Below, piece by piece: positions 37,761-50,527 of a DNA stretch of 64,000 nucleotides (positions are counted from its first letter, which is position 1; the number at the start of each line of letters is the position of its first letter). This stretch comes from Nymphaea colorata (Eukaryota > Streptophyta > Magnoliopsida > Nymphaeales > Nymphaeaceae), in assembly GCF_008831285.2 (NCBI RefSeq), contig NC_045140.1:18908370-18972369 (forward strand), in the 5' to 3' direction. The translations under genes were made by a program, and so were the position numbers. The notes under the pieces are model-generated. The model was not told the DNA's origin. It saw only the letters and a list, made by a program, of their open reading frames with translations, and made no database searches.

Positions 37761-40700
37761 CTAGCACTCCAGGGCTAGGCCTTCTCTCGGAGTCGAGGTG
37801 ACACGGAGCACAGCCTGCGCTCTCAAAGGTGGCAGCTTAGATTGACAAAATTGCTCCCACGTATCAACCCCAGGATGCTCAGCTTCTAGATTTTGAGAAG
37901 CAAGTTGCGACTTTTCATATACAGTTTGCAGTTCCAAGGTGAGAACCCGAGCAGCTTCTCTTGACTCTGGAAGCTGGTCACTCAGTTTGGATGCAGCAAC
38001 ATTGATTAGCTCATCAAATCCATATGCTTTTACACCCTCCATGCCCTATAAAAATAACAGGATACATATAACCAACATAAACAACAATTTCTGTAGCAAA
38101 CAAATATCTGACATCTATTTCCTCATTTCAACAAAGACTTGAGTTTTTCTTTTAATGATGGCACAAATAAATGCATCTTTGTTGTCTATGCAAAAGTCAC
38201 CATTAACTTAGTCAACAACATGCAAAATTATTCCATTTGATACCATAAAAGCTACTGGATATTCATATTCTTATAGCACAACATGCAAAATCCTTCCAGC
38301 GGATGCCATACAAGCTAATGCATCGTATGCTTATTACTTTTGAAACCACAAAGCAAGACAAGCAATATAAAAAGATTTTCAGACAATCCTAGTCAGAGAA
38401 GTTTCCAGAAATGGATGCACTTTCAAGTATTGGCAACTTGAATAGTTTTAGGCTTTGATAAGTTCCATCTCCCCATGGTCGGCTTATTAATTGTGCTAGT
38501 TAAACAATCACAGTTCGATACATAAGGGTCGGCTTATTAATTGTGCTAGTTAAAGAGTCACAGTTCGATACATAAGGAAGGGAAGGACATGACTGAAGGT
38601 CACTGAGAGAGTAGGCCCAAAATTTGCACCATGTACATACACGTCAAGCCAACATCCACTAAATAAAATTGTAAAAAGCAAAAGATTGCCATTTGCCAAT
38701 GTCCGTCCCTCAACATATATAAAAACAAGCTCCATCCTTCGGAATCTACATTTTCAGTCTCTTCCATCCAGTCAATGCACCACAATAGCATTTTATTGCC
38801 CAACTATTACACAACTAGTTTTAGACCAGGTGCATAGTCCCATGCTAGTATACCTATCTAATAGTTCAGCTATGGGTGATACATATTCTACCATGATGTT
38901 GATTTGTGAAGCAAGCCAGGTACAAATGCAGATTTCTGGATGATAAACTTGCATCAAGTTATGCTTCGAGCTTTAGACAAGATTATCAAATATATCAAAC
39001 ATTCCAAAGAAGAGATATATGCCGATGCATAATATTTGATTTGTTTAAAAGGCCAAAAGGGAAAATATAATGGCGAATGATCAGACAAGCACAGGAAAAT
39101 TATATGGACGAAAGAGAAAAAATAAAAGGTCCATGAAAGCATATGTAATTGCAGGAATATACCCTTTAAAGACTATCAGAAAATTAATACTGAAATTGCC
39201 TTTTGAGAATGTGGAATTTATGTCATCAACCAAAGCACTAATCATGACTCTTGGGTATAAATCATCCAGCACATTACGTCTATGAGGCAGTCTCCCTCAT
39301 AGATGATCATACTAGAGTCTAGAGATTGATGCACATCAGCAGACCATGGTAAGCTGCATACTTTCATCTGATATAGAACCACCTGATTGAATCTGTTCTG
39401 GCTCTCATTCGGTAACATAAAACATGCAGATTGATTTAGGCAATAAGATCTACATCAAACAATGTTGGTCAAATGAGAAGCCTCCACTTTCTTCACTAAA
39501 GGGCCTTTCAGATTCAAATTACTCCACGACAGACATGAAGCATTCACATGAATGTATCCATATACTCAATCTAAAGAATTTTGAGCACATCCAAATCACT
39601 TGGCTTGACTCTTCAACCAAAGCACAATCAGGATGCAGAAAGAATAGATGTTTGGTTCCTGAGGAAATAGGATGATGAAAAGAGATGTTTGTTCAATGTC
39701 ACAAAAATCATATTCCATCACAGCAGAACATGCTAAATCAATGCATCACAGGCCATTAGATGACACATATAGCATGTCAGTATAATAATGTATTACACAT
39801 TACATGCTGATGACAGAACTGCTCTTGGTATCTTCTCCTTTCAGTTTTCAGACATCTTTTTTCCCTTTTCATCCAGCCAGATCTTTTTTGGATGAAAGAA
39901 GACTTGTTGAGATACCCATATTTCCCATTAATCAGCCTCCATAAAGAAACAATACCTCAGCTGACCATGAAGAATATGCATGAGCTAACGGAAATTATTT
40001 AGGGAAAAAAGTACCATTTAGTTTGCATGGGTTTGATTAACAAAATTGAATAACGGAGAGGAACTTTTTACATTTTATTCCAGTAACCTAATTTTTGTTA
40101 GATATTCATTATAACTGAATAATTAATGGATATGGATACTTTGTTTCAAGTGTTACAAGGCATAAATTATCGGTTAATGGAAACATTTTCCTTGATGGAT
40201 TAAACTTAGCCCCTTCCATTGCATCATGATAATCCGTGCTATAGTTTATTTTTGCACTATGTATTATTTCTTGAACTCAACAATTAGTTTATAGTTAGAT
40301 ATATTTCTTTTCTCTTGACTTATATTTAAAACTTTACCTCATATTTTTACATAATCTTCTTCAAAAATCATAGTTAGCAAACATGTGAATTGGGCTCAGA
40401 TCGGCTGCCAACTGGATCACCAAGTCAATAAGTTGCAACGAGTTGACTCGGTGACTCGTCTGAGTTAGGTCACTTATTTTGTGGTTTCCAAAGAAGAAAA
40501 TTTTGAAAAATCATTTGAAAAGTTACTAAAAATGAAATTTAAAAAGCACAAATAAACTTCCTGACACATCATTAAATGCTATCATAATGAACTCCCTTTT
40601 TCAAGAGGAAGAAACAGAGTGAAAGTAAGAGTTTCAAATAAAACTCCCTTTTTCAAAGGGGGGGGTAAGAAGGGTGAGAAAAATGATGGAAAGGGAGATC

Positions 40701-43700
40701 TTGTTTTTCTCACCCCTTTTTTTCTGTCTCTTTCTTTCTCTTTTTTCAAGCCCGACTAGGCCATTCCAACCCGAATCAGCGATTTCGAATGATCTAGGAG
40801 ATCCAGACCCGAGTTTTTTGAAAATCGGGTGTATACGAGTTAAACCTTGAATCGTGGCTAGGTTTTTAGCCAATCTGAGTTGACTCGGGCGATTTCCAAG
40901 TTGTATCGAGGAGTTTGCCAACTATGCTGAAAATAGCTTTCAGTTAAGGATCTTGACATGAAATACCATGCTTCTTCAAATGTACATAGATTCCTCATTC
41001 TATTGCCTCTGTATATCAAAGGAATACTGCTTGCAATGCTCATACCACATCTAGATCTTCTTTTTTCTCATGGTACTTATGCATGGATGGAAACAAAATA
41101 TTCGGGAACCCAAATACATGTGAAAGAAACATAAGAAAAAGAAGAGGGTAAACTATGGAAGCCATTTGAAAAGCAGCGTGTCAAAACATGAATTGCTAAT
41201 GAGGTTCAGGGAATTGAAGCTAAATATCAATGCACCTTCAGAGGTGCTTTAGGAATGTCGTTCTTCAACATGCTGAAGCATGCTCAACATTCTGTTCACT
41301 CTTACAAGATCATCTTTTCTTCACCATCCCACATTCATTTGGTACCTTATGAGAACTAGTTCTGACAATCAATCAACATCATAAGTCCACAACAGTAACC
41401 TAGACAAAATGGCAGCCGACAGAGGAACTTGTTCAAGGTACAAGCCACTAGATGAATATGAATAGCATTGCCATATAAGCATATTGTTGAGTTACATGCA
41501 TAAACTCCATCAAATGGAATTTTTAAATGAATTTTTAAATACACAAACACACACACACATGTGTTTGTATAAGACAAACAGTCTAACAGCATATGCACAG
41601 AAAATTTTTTGGTTTCCATAACTTCACTTTTCTAGCCTAGTATTATTGATCCAAAGGATAAGTGGATAACGTTTATGTCTCCCATAGTAGAGTTCATGTC
41701 TCTGTCCATCATACAAACATGAAAATGAATGTGCACTGCTGAAAGAAACAACATCAGGAATGCTATCAATCTACACAACCGCACAAATACAACAGAACCC
41801 TCTACCAACTTATGCTCTTATTACCTATGGACACCATGACATAAGAAGTATTCCACAACCAAAGCATGACTTCTGCATTGGCAAAGAATGTTACTTGCAA
41901 TCCTCAGATTTACTCTCCCTCAACATCCTTCACACCTTCTATCTAATAAATAGATTTGAATTGTCCTATGTCATTTTGAAAGGGATTTCTTCATATACGT
42001 CTCTACTTACAGGCTATTGACATGTTAATCCCTACCTCACAAATATTATCATATCTATCCTATCTTTTCCATGAGAACTATAAATAGATGATTGAGGTTT
42101 AGTAAATTTGTCAATAAGAACTGGCCAACTTCCCAATGACATAACTGCCTTCAAAAGACAAGAAATGAGCAAATGAACATGTTAAATAGGATGGTGTACA
42201 AGCATTTTTTTTTTAAATGACAAACACATGCCGCTGACTACATAAATCTGATAAGTGATAAGCTGCTGATGGTCAGAGATGGATTTGTGGTTTGACCATA
42301 CAGGATGAGAAGAAGAATGTATTTAATTGCTCCTATCTGAAAGACAAACTAACATTTGAAATCTAGAGATCCACATAACTCCAGACCCTTCTTTCCCTGG
42401 CCCTCACAGACTAAGGATGCAAATTTTTAACTAAAAGTAGGAATTTGGGTTGCTTTCTTTTTCCTTTTCCCACACAAGACAAATAGTAGGAATCTAAGGT
42501 CCAAAAAATTCAAATCCATGACATTTACATATGGCCAAAACATTCAAAAGCACCAGACCATCCTACACAATCATGCATATCAAATTACAAAACGAAAAAT
42601 AGAAAAATACCAAGTAATATTGTCATAAATTATACTATGCATACACACATAGACCATGACGTTTTGTGAAGCGATAAATTTGGAAGCGAGGAAGTCAACT
42701 AGATGAACGCATGATCTCAGATTCAAAAGAGAGAAATTTACATAACGATAATGCCCTTAAGATGCAAGTATGCAACTAATTATAGAGGAGGCTGTATTGT
42801 TAGTTAGACTTTGTTGGAAAAAATTTAACACAAATAATTTATAACAGTAGGCTTTGCTACATATATATCACATAAAGCTATGTGTTTATTAGTTTTTCAA
42901 ACCAACAGTTTTCAACAAAGAAAAGTTTTATGTTTATTTTGACTCAATCACATCATTCTTACCTGCATGCAGAACTCTTGGATGCACAAGAGCAACAAAA
43001 ATTAGGATGTAAGAATATCAGTTTATATGATCACATAAACATCTAGCATAGCATCGGAACTAACTAATGACTAGATAAATGATGTCACTGTCAAGCAGTT
43101 AACTAGTTGCCCAGCCAGTTAAGCATTATTTTACTTCCTATGGTGCTCCAGCATATGCTTGAGCACATATTTTCAGAACAAAGAGCCTAATTTGAATGAT
43201 CAGATTACTACCATGCTGCAGCTTCTGAAATAACTTATGACTATTAACTAGATAAGCGGCACCAAATTCAAGCAAATAAATAGCTCTCAAGCTACTTAAG
43301 CACTTCATTCATCACTAGGAAATTTTTACTTATAATTCAATAAATGTTCCTACATATACCAGCCGCACAAGAGAGATCATGTTTACTTGCCCACTCAGCA
43401 GTCTGAAGAAGTTTAATGCTGACTGAATAACCATAACTAAGCCAGAGAATTAGCTATGAAAACCTTACCAGTCTTGGCACACTTCTTGATATACATGCCA
43501 ATGTCTTTGCACGAATGCGGGGATTTTTGTGTTGAAGATATGGTTGTAGCTTTGGCAATAGTACAGTGGGCGAGAGACACATGGTCATTGTAATTAATGT
43601 CCGCTCAGCAGCATCACAGACAAAACGTTTGTCTTGTGAAGACTTCAAAAGCAATTGCACAAGCTGTTTGAAACAAAAGAAGACAGTCAGATTCACACAC

Positions 43701-44725
43701 AAACAATGAAACAAGTGTTCTCACTTCTCAATAAACTTTTGAAAACAGGCATAACAGTAACACATAAAAAGAGAATAACGAAGAACCAACCAACAAAGAA
43801 ACAACATTCATATTGGTTCTTACCAGAGGCTCGAAAAAGTCAATAGTCTGATCTCTGTAGACCTTGAAAATATCAGCAGAAGCCATAATTGCAGTTTTGC
43901 ATACAGCACTTCTTGGGTTCTTCAAGGACTTCACTATAAGTGAAATCACATCTCCCCTGTTTCGGGAATGAAATTCAATGTATAGGAACTACAAAAGCCA
44001 GAATGAAAAAAAAAAAAAAAAAAAAACGCAAACAATCTGAAAGTTGTTACTAACTATCGGCATTATTAGGACTAATACCAACTACATGAAGTTACTTACA
44101 AAAGCCAATAACAGGTGAATTGGGGCTTTTAGAAAGAACTAAGAAGGACTAAACCATGATCCATACAAGAATGAATAATGTGTTAACAGAAACATAAAAT
44201 GTCTGCTTTCACAAGGAAAACACTTACAGCATTTCGGCAATTGTTTCCTTATGGAAAAGGGCCAGCTGACGCACATGGTTAAGGGCTTCACAGACCAACA
44301 CCCAGTCTTTGGAGTCAAGCCTTGCTAATAGTGTCTACAAGAAACACAAAAAGCACCGTCAGAGGGAAAATAAAAGACAATCTATTGCGCAAAAGATGTA
44401 CTTCAACGGGACCATAAAGTCGTTGCAAAGCAAGAAGCAAGGTTAGTACACTTAGACTAGTATCAACATCTTCAAGCTGATGTAGATTCTCTGATTCTAT
44501 GTACTCTATTTCCACGTTTCCATTTGCTGCAGCAGGATCCAAGGTTTTGACTTCCTTTGATGGAATAGATGAGACCAGAGATGCAGGTCTTACATGATTC
44601 ATTTCCTTCAGATTCTCATTTTTAGCCTCTATGGGTGACTTCTCTAAGACACCCTTGCTACAATGTTCACTGTTCTTATCAGATACAGGCAGTACGTTGA
44701 GATCTCTAAGTGCTTTTTCTGACAT
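37761..44725 (-). CDS. ARM/TOG-repeat protein, crescerin (TOGARAM)-like (5 coding exons)
   Basis: Plant ARM-superfamily protein built on a TOG-like HEAT array, a fold that binds tubulin in CLASP/XMAP215 and crescerin proteins; the plant member's role is little characterised. Minus-strand exons: 44402-44725, 44228-44334, 43824-43956, 43469-43663, 37761-38045. GT-AG introns and joined frames give about 347 residues. Residues 1-108 are a low-complexity tail (MSEKALRDLNVLPVS...). The array begins TLLARLDSKDWVLVCEALNH (the D-W of a TOG helix), continues ISLIVKSLKNPRSAVCKTA, then LVQLLLKSSQDKRFVCDAAE and LPKLQPYLQHKNPRIRAKTL, and ends in KLSDQLPESREAARVL. An acceptor at 44745/44746 indicates a 5'-UTR intron, with the first exon probably in the GC-rich region near 45.5-45.9 kb. 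The last intron is 5.4 kb. The exon 1 donor (GAA|GTACAT) was chosen because it keeps phase; GT at the preceding codon pair is an alternative. Confidence 0.85.
38477..38576. repeat. Two-copy 50-bp tandem repeat in the TOG gene intron
   Basis: A unit starting ggtcggcttattaattgtgc and ending cgatacataag occurs twice with exactly 50-base spacing and only two substitutions, so the duplication looks recent. Confidence 0.92.
40369..40926. repeat. 558-bp foldback element in the TOG gene last intron
   Basis: The left end catagttagcaaac is the near-exact inverse of the right end gtttgccaactatg (13 of 14). Inside the ends are complementary gactcggtgactcg-like and ttgactcgggcgat-like blocks. The stretch has no intact ORF and fits a MITE-like non-autonomous DNA element. 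Confidence 0.6.
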
Positions 44726-45479
44726 TGCTTCGAACCCTTAAAATGCTGCAAAAGAAGATAAATCAACAACAGTTAAGTGGCCGGTTAAGCCTTAAAACGC
44801 CACTAAGAAAGATAGAACTGTAAAAGTTAAGTCTGGTTAAAGTATCGGACTGATTCTAACCAATAGTGACATATAATGGCATAAGCTAGTCGGGATCCTG
44901 CAAAAGCATATGTGCAAGTGCAATCGGAGTCTTACTATTTCAATTTGCTCTGATAACAAATTTACTGTTTACATGTGAATTTACATGATTCATTAGGAAA
45001 GAATCAACAACAGAATTTTGCTTTGATACAAAAAATAAAATCGTGGATTTGTGCATTCCTTGACCCACCAATTCTTGAAATGCCATGAGATCCGGCATAG
45101 GGTTCCTATTCATAAACGAACCACGCAGATCATGTTCATGCAGTCAAATTCGACCAAAGCAAACCCAAAACAATGAGACGCAGAGATGCATTTAAATTAG
45201 CTTGTAAATAAAGATCTTACTACATTCAACCCATTGTACAGTGGACGCACATGACACAAAAAAGAAAACGCGCAATTGAAACTTCAGTGAGCCACATCAG
45301 TACAATGTTTACACCCGGATCACGGTCCTCTATGTGAAGTGAACAGATAAGACAAGGAAACATTCCAAGAAGAAGATAAGTGCGTGAGAAAAACGCAGGC
45401 GGAAAGTAATAGATCTATTCAGACACCGCCTTTTCCAACCATTACTTCAAATTCAAGCCCGCATGCCGGTAACCACTTG

Positions 45480-46080
45480 TCGGCAGGCAGCCGGAACAGC
45501 TCAAAAGAAAGCAATTCAGGAGATCCAAGAGAAAACAAGGAGTTGATCTAAGAGCGTAGAATCATACTCCGGACCAATGCGATTCCCGGTCACTAACTGG
45601 GATCGCCGGGCGATGGCGCAAAATGGCGGTGCGTCGGTGGGCTTTCGAAGACCGGGGATCTTCGTTAGCGGTGGGTCCCGATCCGCGGGACCTCCCGTCA
45701 ACTCGGCGACCTGTCGGTAGGAGCGACCAAACACGGCAATGGGACGACGAAGAGAGCAACAGAAACACAGAGCAAGATCTACGCCGGCAGGCAACCTCCA
45801 GCGGGTGGCGTCGGTGGGTAGGGCGGAGGTCACTAGGGTTGCGAGAGGCTGAAGGCAGAAGAGTTGGACAGTGACAGCGGGCGAGAGCGAGTGAGAGAGG
45901 GAATTGGGTGAGAGTAACGCCTCCCTCCTCCGCCTCGTCCTCCTCCTCCTCCTGAATTCTTGCTTGCTACCGACTGCTCGTTCTATTTTTAAAGAACGAC
46001 GGGGACACTGGGGAGGCGCTCCCCGCTCCCACTCTCCGCGAAGTCGCTTCCTCTCTCCCAGCGTCTTTTCTATTCAATGC
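45480..46080 (-). promoter_or_regulatory. GC-rich presumed promoter/first non-coding exon of the TOG gene
   Basis: This is the most CpG-rich stretch in the neighbourhood, immediately upstream of the TOG protein gene, whose coding exon 1 begins behind a 5'-UTR splice acceptor. A CT-repeat (tcctcctcctcctc on +) lies at 45935-45955. Promoter and first-exon location are inferred from composition and gene structure. Confidence 0.45.
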
Positions 46081-47973
46081 CGTGGGCCCCACTGCTGTCT
46101 ACGGCAACATGGGCCCCTTCATCATCATATTACTTTTTATCATAATTATTATTGCTCAATTATTACGTGTTTGTTCGGTAACATTTGGATTGGATATCTG
46201 GTCGATGACCCCACTATTTAGATCTCGGATCCTCGGATCAATCGTTTTAATCCAATCTAATCAGATGTCCGAATCCGATGTGCATTTTTCATGTCCGATT
46301 TACCGAATATTAACTACTAATACATTCGGATTCGAATGTTAATGAATAAAAGTTTAATCCATCTTTAATTCTCAATTTTTAAATTCAGAAGCTGTATCTG
46401 ATTGGAGTGTGGTTTTTATTTTTCACATCTAAAACTGAGTAGGCAACTTAAAGGCCGACTCTTAAAATATATAAACAAACATTGGATATAGGATGTTTAC
46501 TGGATTCGATTCCAAATTTGACCGGCTATTTGTTTAAAACTTAATCTGATCGATGCCATTTCTTAATTTTGAATCCAAACCAATTGCTTGATCGGATTTT
46601 AACTATTTTTTCATATCAGAATCTAAACACCCTAGCATTGGTTGATTCTTCAAAATAATAACAGTAACAATTGTAGTAAGGCTCGAATGTTTTGCATATA
46701 GCTCTTTGATTGCATACGATTTCATGTTGCATTTAACCGCCTGCATCACATCAAACTTGAAACATATTTCTAATACTTCAGAAGCTCGTGTTTCTTATCA
46801 TTGTTTTTTAATCCAATTATATAATTTTTGACAGGTGATGATGTAGAGCTCATTTATAGTGAAATTATCGAACATGTATTGAGGTTTTAGGTAGAAATAT
46901 TTCACAAGAACTTGCAATGGATCCAACTCTTCAGTTCTTTTCCTGTGACAAAGGGAAACGAGTATCTTGCTGCTGCAGTAAATGGGAAGCTCACCCTCAT
47001 TAATGGCCGCACGTACGAAGGGACCCATTGCTACAACTCCTTCATCTTTATAGGCTCCGGCTAGCTTCTATAGATCTTACTGGAAATCGAATTTTCATGT
47101 ATGATGAGATGCAAAAATAGAAACTCTCGTGCAACGACAACTTAATATATGTATAAGACTGTACGCTTGCAATGCAAAAATCAAATGAATCGAAGTTTAA
47201 CTTTTATTACATTTTCTTTTTCTGTTGCATTACAAGTTTCAATATTACAGTCGTTTCAAATATGTTGGAGAACATCAGTTTCTTGTCACAGTTATATCCT
47301 TCTATGTTCACAAGCACGACGGATTCAATTTAACAATATGTCGCTAATGTGGGCATACTATTGATCAGGAAGTTCAATTTCAGTCTATGCTTCAGGTCTC
47401 AAACAATGTATTTACTTTGTAAATGGTTGATGTTTGATCTGCTGGTTTTTTTGGCTAAAAAATTGACAGAAAAAGAGACAGAAGACAAAACTCTTAACAG
47501 GCAATAGTTTTGCTCTGTTTGATGGAAAGAAGCAAAGTTAGTTAAACCTACCACTTTAAGTGAAACTTTTGCCAAAAGCAAAACTTATACCTAGCTACCA
47601 AACATTGTTTAAATATAATTTCACCCTACATTTAAGGACAACTAGTACCCTCGACCAAATTTCACCGTGAAATATGTCTCTTACAACAGTTCACCTTACG
47701 AGGAGACCAACGTTGCAAATATTGTACTTCAAATAGTATCAGCATTATAAGCCATATCAATTAGTAGGAAAAAACAATTGATTTTAATATATATAGATAT
47801 ATATTATATAATTGTGTAATTAATGCCGATAAGGCCTTTATATCAGCCGCTTATTGTGTATCACTGTCGGTGACACAATGCCTATCGACCACTCCGGACT
47901 AATATTGATATCATTAGAGAGGACAACTTCCCCCTTAAAAAAAAAGGAGTACCTTTCAAAAGTATAAATCAAC

Positions 47974-47976
<3 letters not shown>

Positions 47977-48054
<78 letters not shown>
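47977..48054. repeat. Long TA microsatellite (39 units)
   Basis: An uninterrupted 78-base TA run, the longest simple repeat in the window; the self-complementary run could extrude as a cruciform and is a likely site of length polymorphism. Confidence 0.98.
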
Positions 48055-48055
<1 letters not shown>

Positions 48056-48699
48056 GAGGACACTCAATATTTTATTGAAAGTAGAAACTTTCATCTAACC
48101 CTTCTTGGGGCACAAGGATTTGTGTTTTGCTTTCACTTGTTTACATTTATAGTCTTTGATCGGTATCAATGTAGATCCATTGTCAAAATACTTAATCTTC
48201 ATCCAATGGAAGCTAAACGGATCCCAATGGCACTTGAAGTTGCATCCAACCTCAGGACCAATCTTTTCACGTAGGAAGTCCTATTAAAGCTTTCTAGCCA
48301 ACCTTCAATAAGGGGTCCGTCCGTTCATACATCTCATGCAATAAGCAACTTCCGAGTTTATAAAATAGCAAGACATGACACGATACATGTAAAAGTTTCA
48401 TGGTTAACTTAAGGAACCATCAACAACCGATTAAAAAACCGATAGCACACCGGAACAGAGAACAGATTACAGCCGTGACGTAAAATCTTTGACAAGTTTC
48501 TCTTGTTATTGAAGGAATCAAAGTGGAACGTGGAAAAGGCGGCGTTCGATGCGATCTGTCTCTCCTTGGTTTTCTTTATAAGCAGCTTTAAGTGGGACAA
48601 AACTAACGGGACATTTTTCAACTTGAAAGTGGAGGCAAAGGGCCCACGGGGATGTTGTTTTCTTCGCCTGGAAACAATAAATTGTTCTATTTCTAAGAA

Positions 48700-48888
48700 G
48701 TGGCGGAGTCAGAAAAATTAGTTGGAGAGGCACTTGTTTAAACAAACTCAAAATTTGGTGGGACACTTATATATATATATATATAAGAATAAATATTTAA
48801 GATTTCTATTTAAAAATAAAAAAAAATTAAGAGGCTGGCGTGGGCAACTGCCCACACCAGCCAGGCAGCCACAATATGGCTACGCCAC
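48700..48888. repeat. 189-bp foldback with GTGGCGGAG/CTACGCCAC termini
   Basis: Left end gtggcggagtca pairs with right end tggctacgccac (10 of 12). Inside are an AT-rich centre with a (TA)n run at about 48766-48784 and a GC-rich right shoulder, ggcgtgggcaactgcccac, itself a hairpin. The heptamer tctaaga occurs just outside both ends, a possible but offset target duplication. Confidence 0.6.
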
Positions 48889-49439
48889 TATCTCTAAGAT
48901 CATTAGGTTGCTTCGAGGCTTGAGTAGACAGTGAGACTGCTTTCAACTCATGGAACACCTCTACCTTTTGCAGCGTATGAAAATATCACTCGAAGAGGAA
49001 CATGCAATCTATGTATTTCTCATGACATCTACTATGCATATCCCATTCCAACTAGCTATGTTACACATCTTCATACTTCACAAACACTTTTGAATGTGTC
49101 TCATTAGAGAACAATTATACTACTCATATATGCTTGCTTTTTGGTCCCAACATGGGAAAACAAGATGTACATTCCGTGCACAAATGCGTGAGACTGTAGT
49201 CTACATGAACATGTGTTGGTTTGCCTTGTGTTGATTCAATCAACTAAGAGGTTCCCAAACAATGGAAAAACGAGAGAGAATGATTGATAATTTCGAGATA
49301 GTTTAAGTTGGTAGAAACTATTGGGCCCTTACTCTCCTTGGAGAAACCATGGAAAGAAATTAAAGGCAGAAGCTAGAAGAGTTTTTGTTGGTTGCCACAT
49401 TAAATAAATAAGAAAAGCTACGGGGTTTGGTTCTATATA

Positions 49440-49590
49440 GTCGTGTAGCTAGAAATTTATAGTCAAGAGGCGCGACCATTTAAATGTCAAATCTTAAAGA
49501 GTATTCATATGAAGAAAAGTAAAATGAATAAAATATCAATATATGTGTGGGCAAATGCCCCCAACAGCCACAACGTGGCTCCGTGCAAAA
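49440..49590. repeat. Partial copy of the GTGGCGGAG-type repeat family
   Basis: It starts gtgtagctagaaattt, has an A/T-rich centre and ends gggcaaatgcccccaacagcc followed by acaacgtggctccgtgc, paralleling the right shoulder of the 48700-48888 element. Confidence 0.5.
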
Positions 49591-50337
49591 CCGACGTCTT
49601 GCACCTACTATCCATATGAAGCTATGCTTGGACTACCTTTTGCCTAAAACTTGTTAACGTCATTGATATTGAAATTAAATTCATTGAATCACGAACGATG
49701 TCAAACAACTCAAATAGGCATCACGTTCATACGTAGATGTGTCGATTTTATGGGAATTTATAGGATGAAAAGTTTTCTACTTGTAAAATTTTAAGTAGCG
49801 TTTGGATAATACACTTAAAGGAATTGGTTTTGTGAAAATTATTTTTGAAACAACTAGATTTTCTAATAAGTTTTAAAAAATTGGTGTGTGCTTTGGTAGT
49901 AGCAGTAGAACACATTTTTTTGAATAATTCAAAGGGGTGTCAGAAAAATGAGTTTTGCTAAAACTTGGTTTTGGTGTCCCCAAACTTGATTTGAATGGTG
50001 TTTTTCCTAAAAAAAAAAAGCAGTTAATTTTAACAAAACGAACAAAAACCAACTTGCAACTCAAAATCAAATTGAAACATACAATTTTAATGGCAGCGTT
50101 TGATCAAAAAGATCTAAATGGCGAAGATTGTAATTGAAAACTGCCGATGTTTTTCTCCCGGGTGTTTGGGGGAGTTGGGTAGTCCAAATCCGACGATTGA
50201 ATCGATAAAATATTGTGAAAAAAGTTTGCCTGTGGTTTTGTTTTTTTCGGGTTTGGCTTCCTCGTTCTTCTCCGCTCGTTCAACACTTTTTCCCTTTACC
50301 TTCACCCTGACCCAACAAAAATACGGAAGCAACCTCT

Positions 50338-50352
50338 CGCTCTCTCTCTCTC
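50338..50352 (+). repeat. CT-rich tract in the presumed MBD9 5' leader
   Basis: About seven TC units begin a pyrimidine-rich stretch extending to about 50410, of the kind common in plant 5' UTRs. Confidence 0.8.
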
Positions 50353-50474
50353 TTCATTCTCTTCTTCCCCTTCTCCCGACTCCCACTGTTTCCCCCTTCT
50401 TTCTCATTCTTTTTGTAAATTGGAACAGGAAAGACTCGGCTATTTCTTGGGGATCTTGGTGTTTTGGCGGTAGT

Positions 50475-50507
50475 ATGGGGAGGCTCTCGATGGGCAGCCG
50501 GAAATAG
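50475..50507 (+). other. Upstream ORF (10 codons) in the presumed MBD9 leader
   Basis: An ATG at 50475 opens MGRLSMGSRK and stops at 50507, leaving 20 bases before the main ATG at 50528. If this is in the mature leader it could lower or condition translation of the main ORF. Leader extent is unknown. Confidence 0.4.
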
Positions 50508-50527
50508 GAATTCCGGCGCCTACCAGG

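Larger units (their letters stand above)
46081..50110. other. Intergenic DNA between the divergent TOG and MBD9 genes
   Basis: AT-rich DNA with a 78-bp TA run at 47977-48054, a foldback at 48700-48888, a related fragment at 49440-49590 and short chance frames. A minus-strand frame at 46798-47028 (PFVRAAINEGELPIYC...) looks mildly protein-like but is not recognised. No gene is called. Confidence 0.65.

Noticed and set aside
45516-45874. Overlapping frames on both strands in the GC-rich block
   Set aside because: Expected by chance in a GC-rich promoter/first-exon region; no conserved motif.
46798-47028. Minus-strand 76-codon frame (PFVRAAINEGELPIYC...)
   Set aside because: Mildly protein-like, but no recognised family and no gene structure around it.
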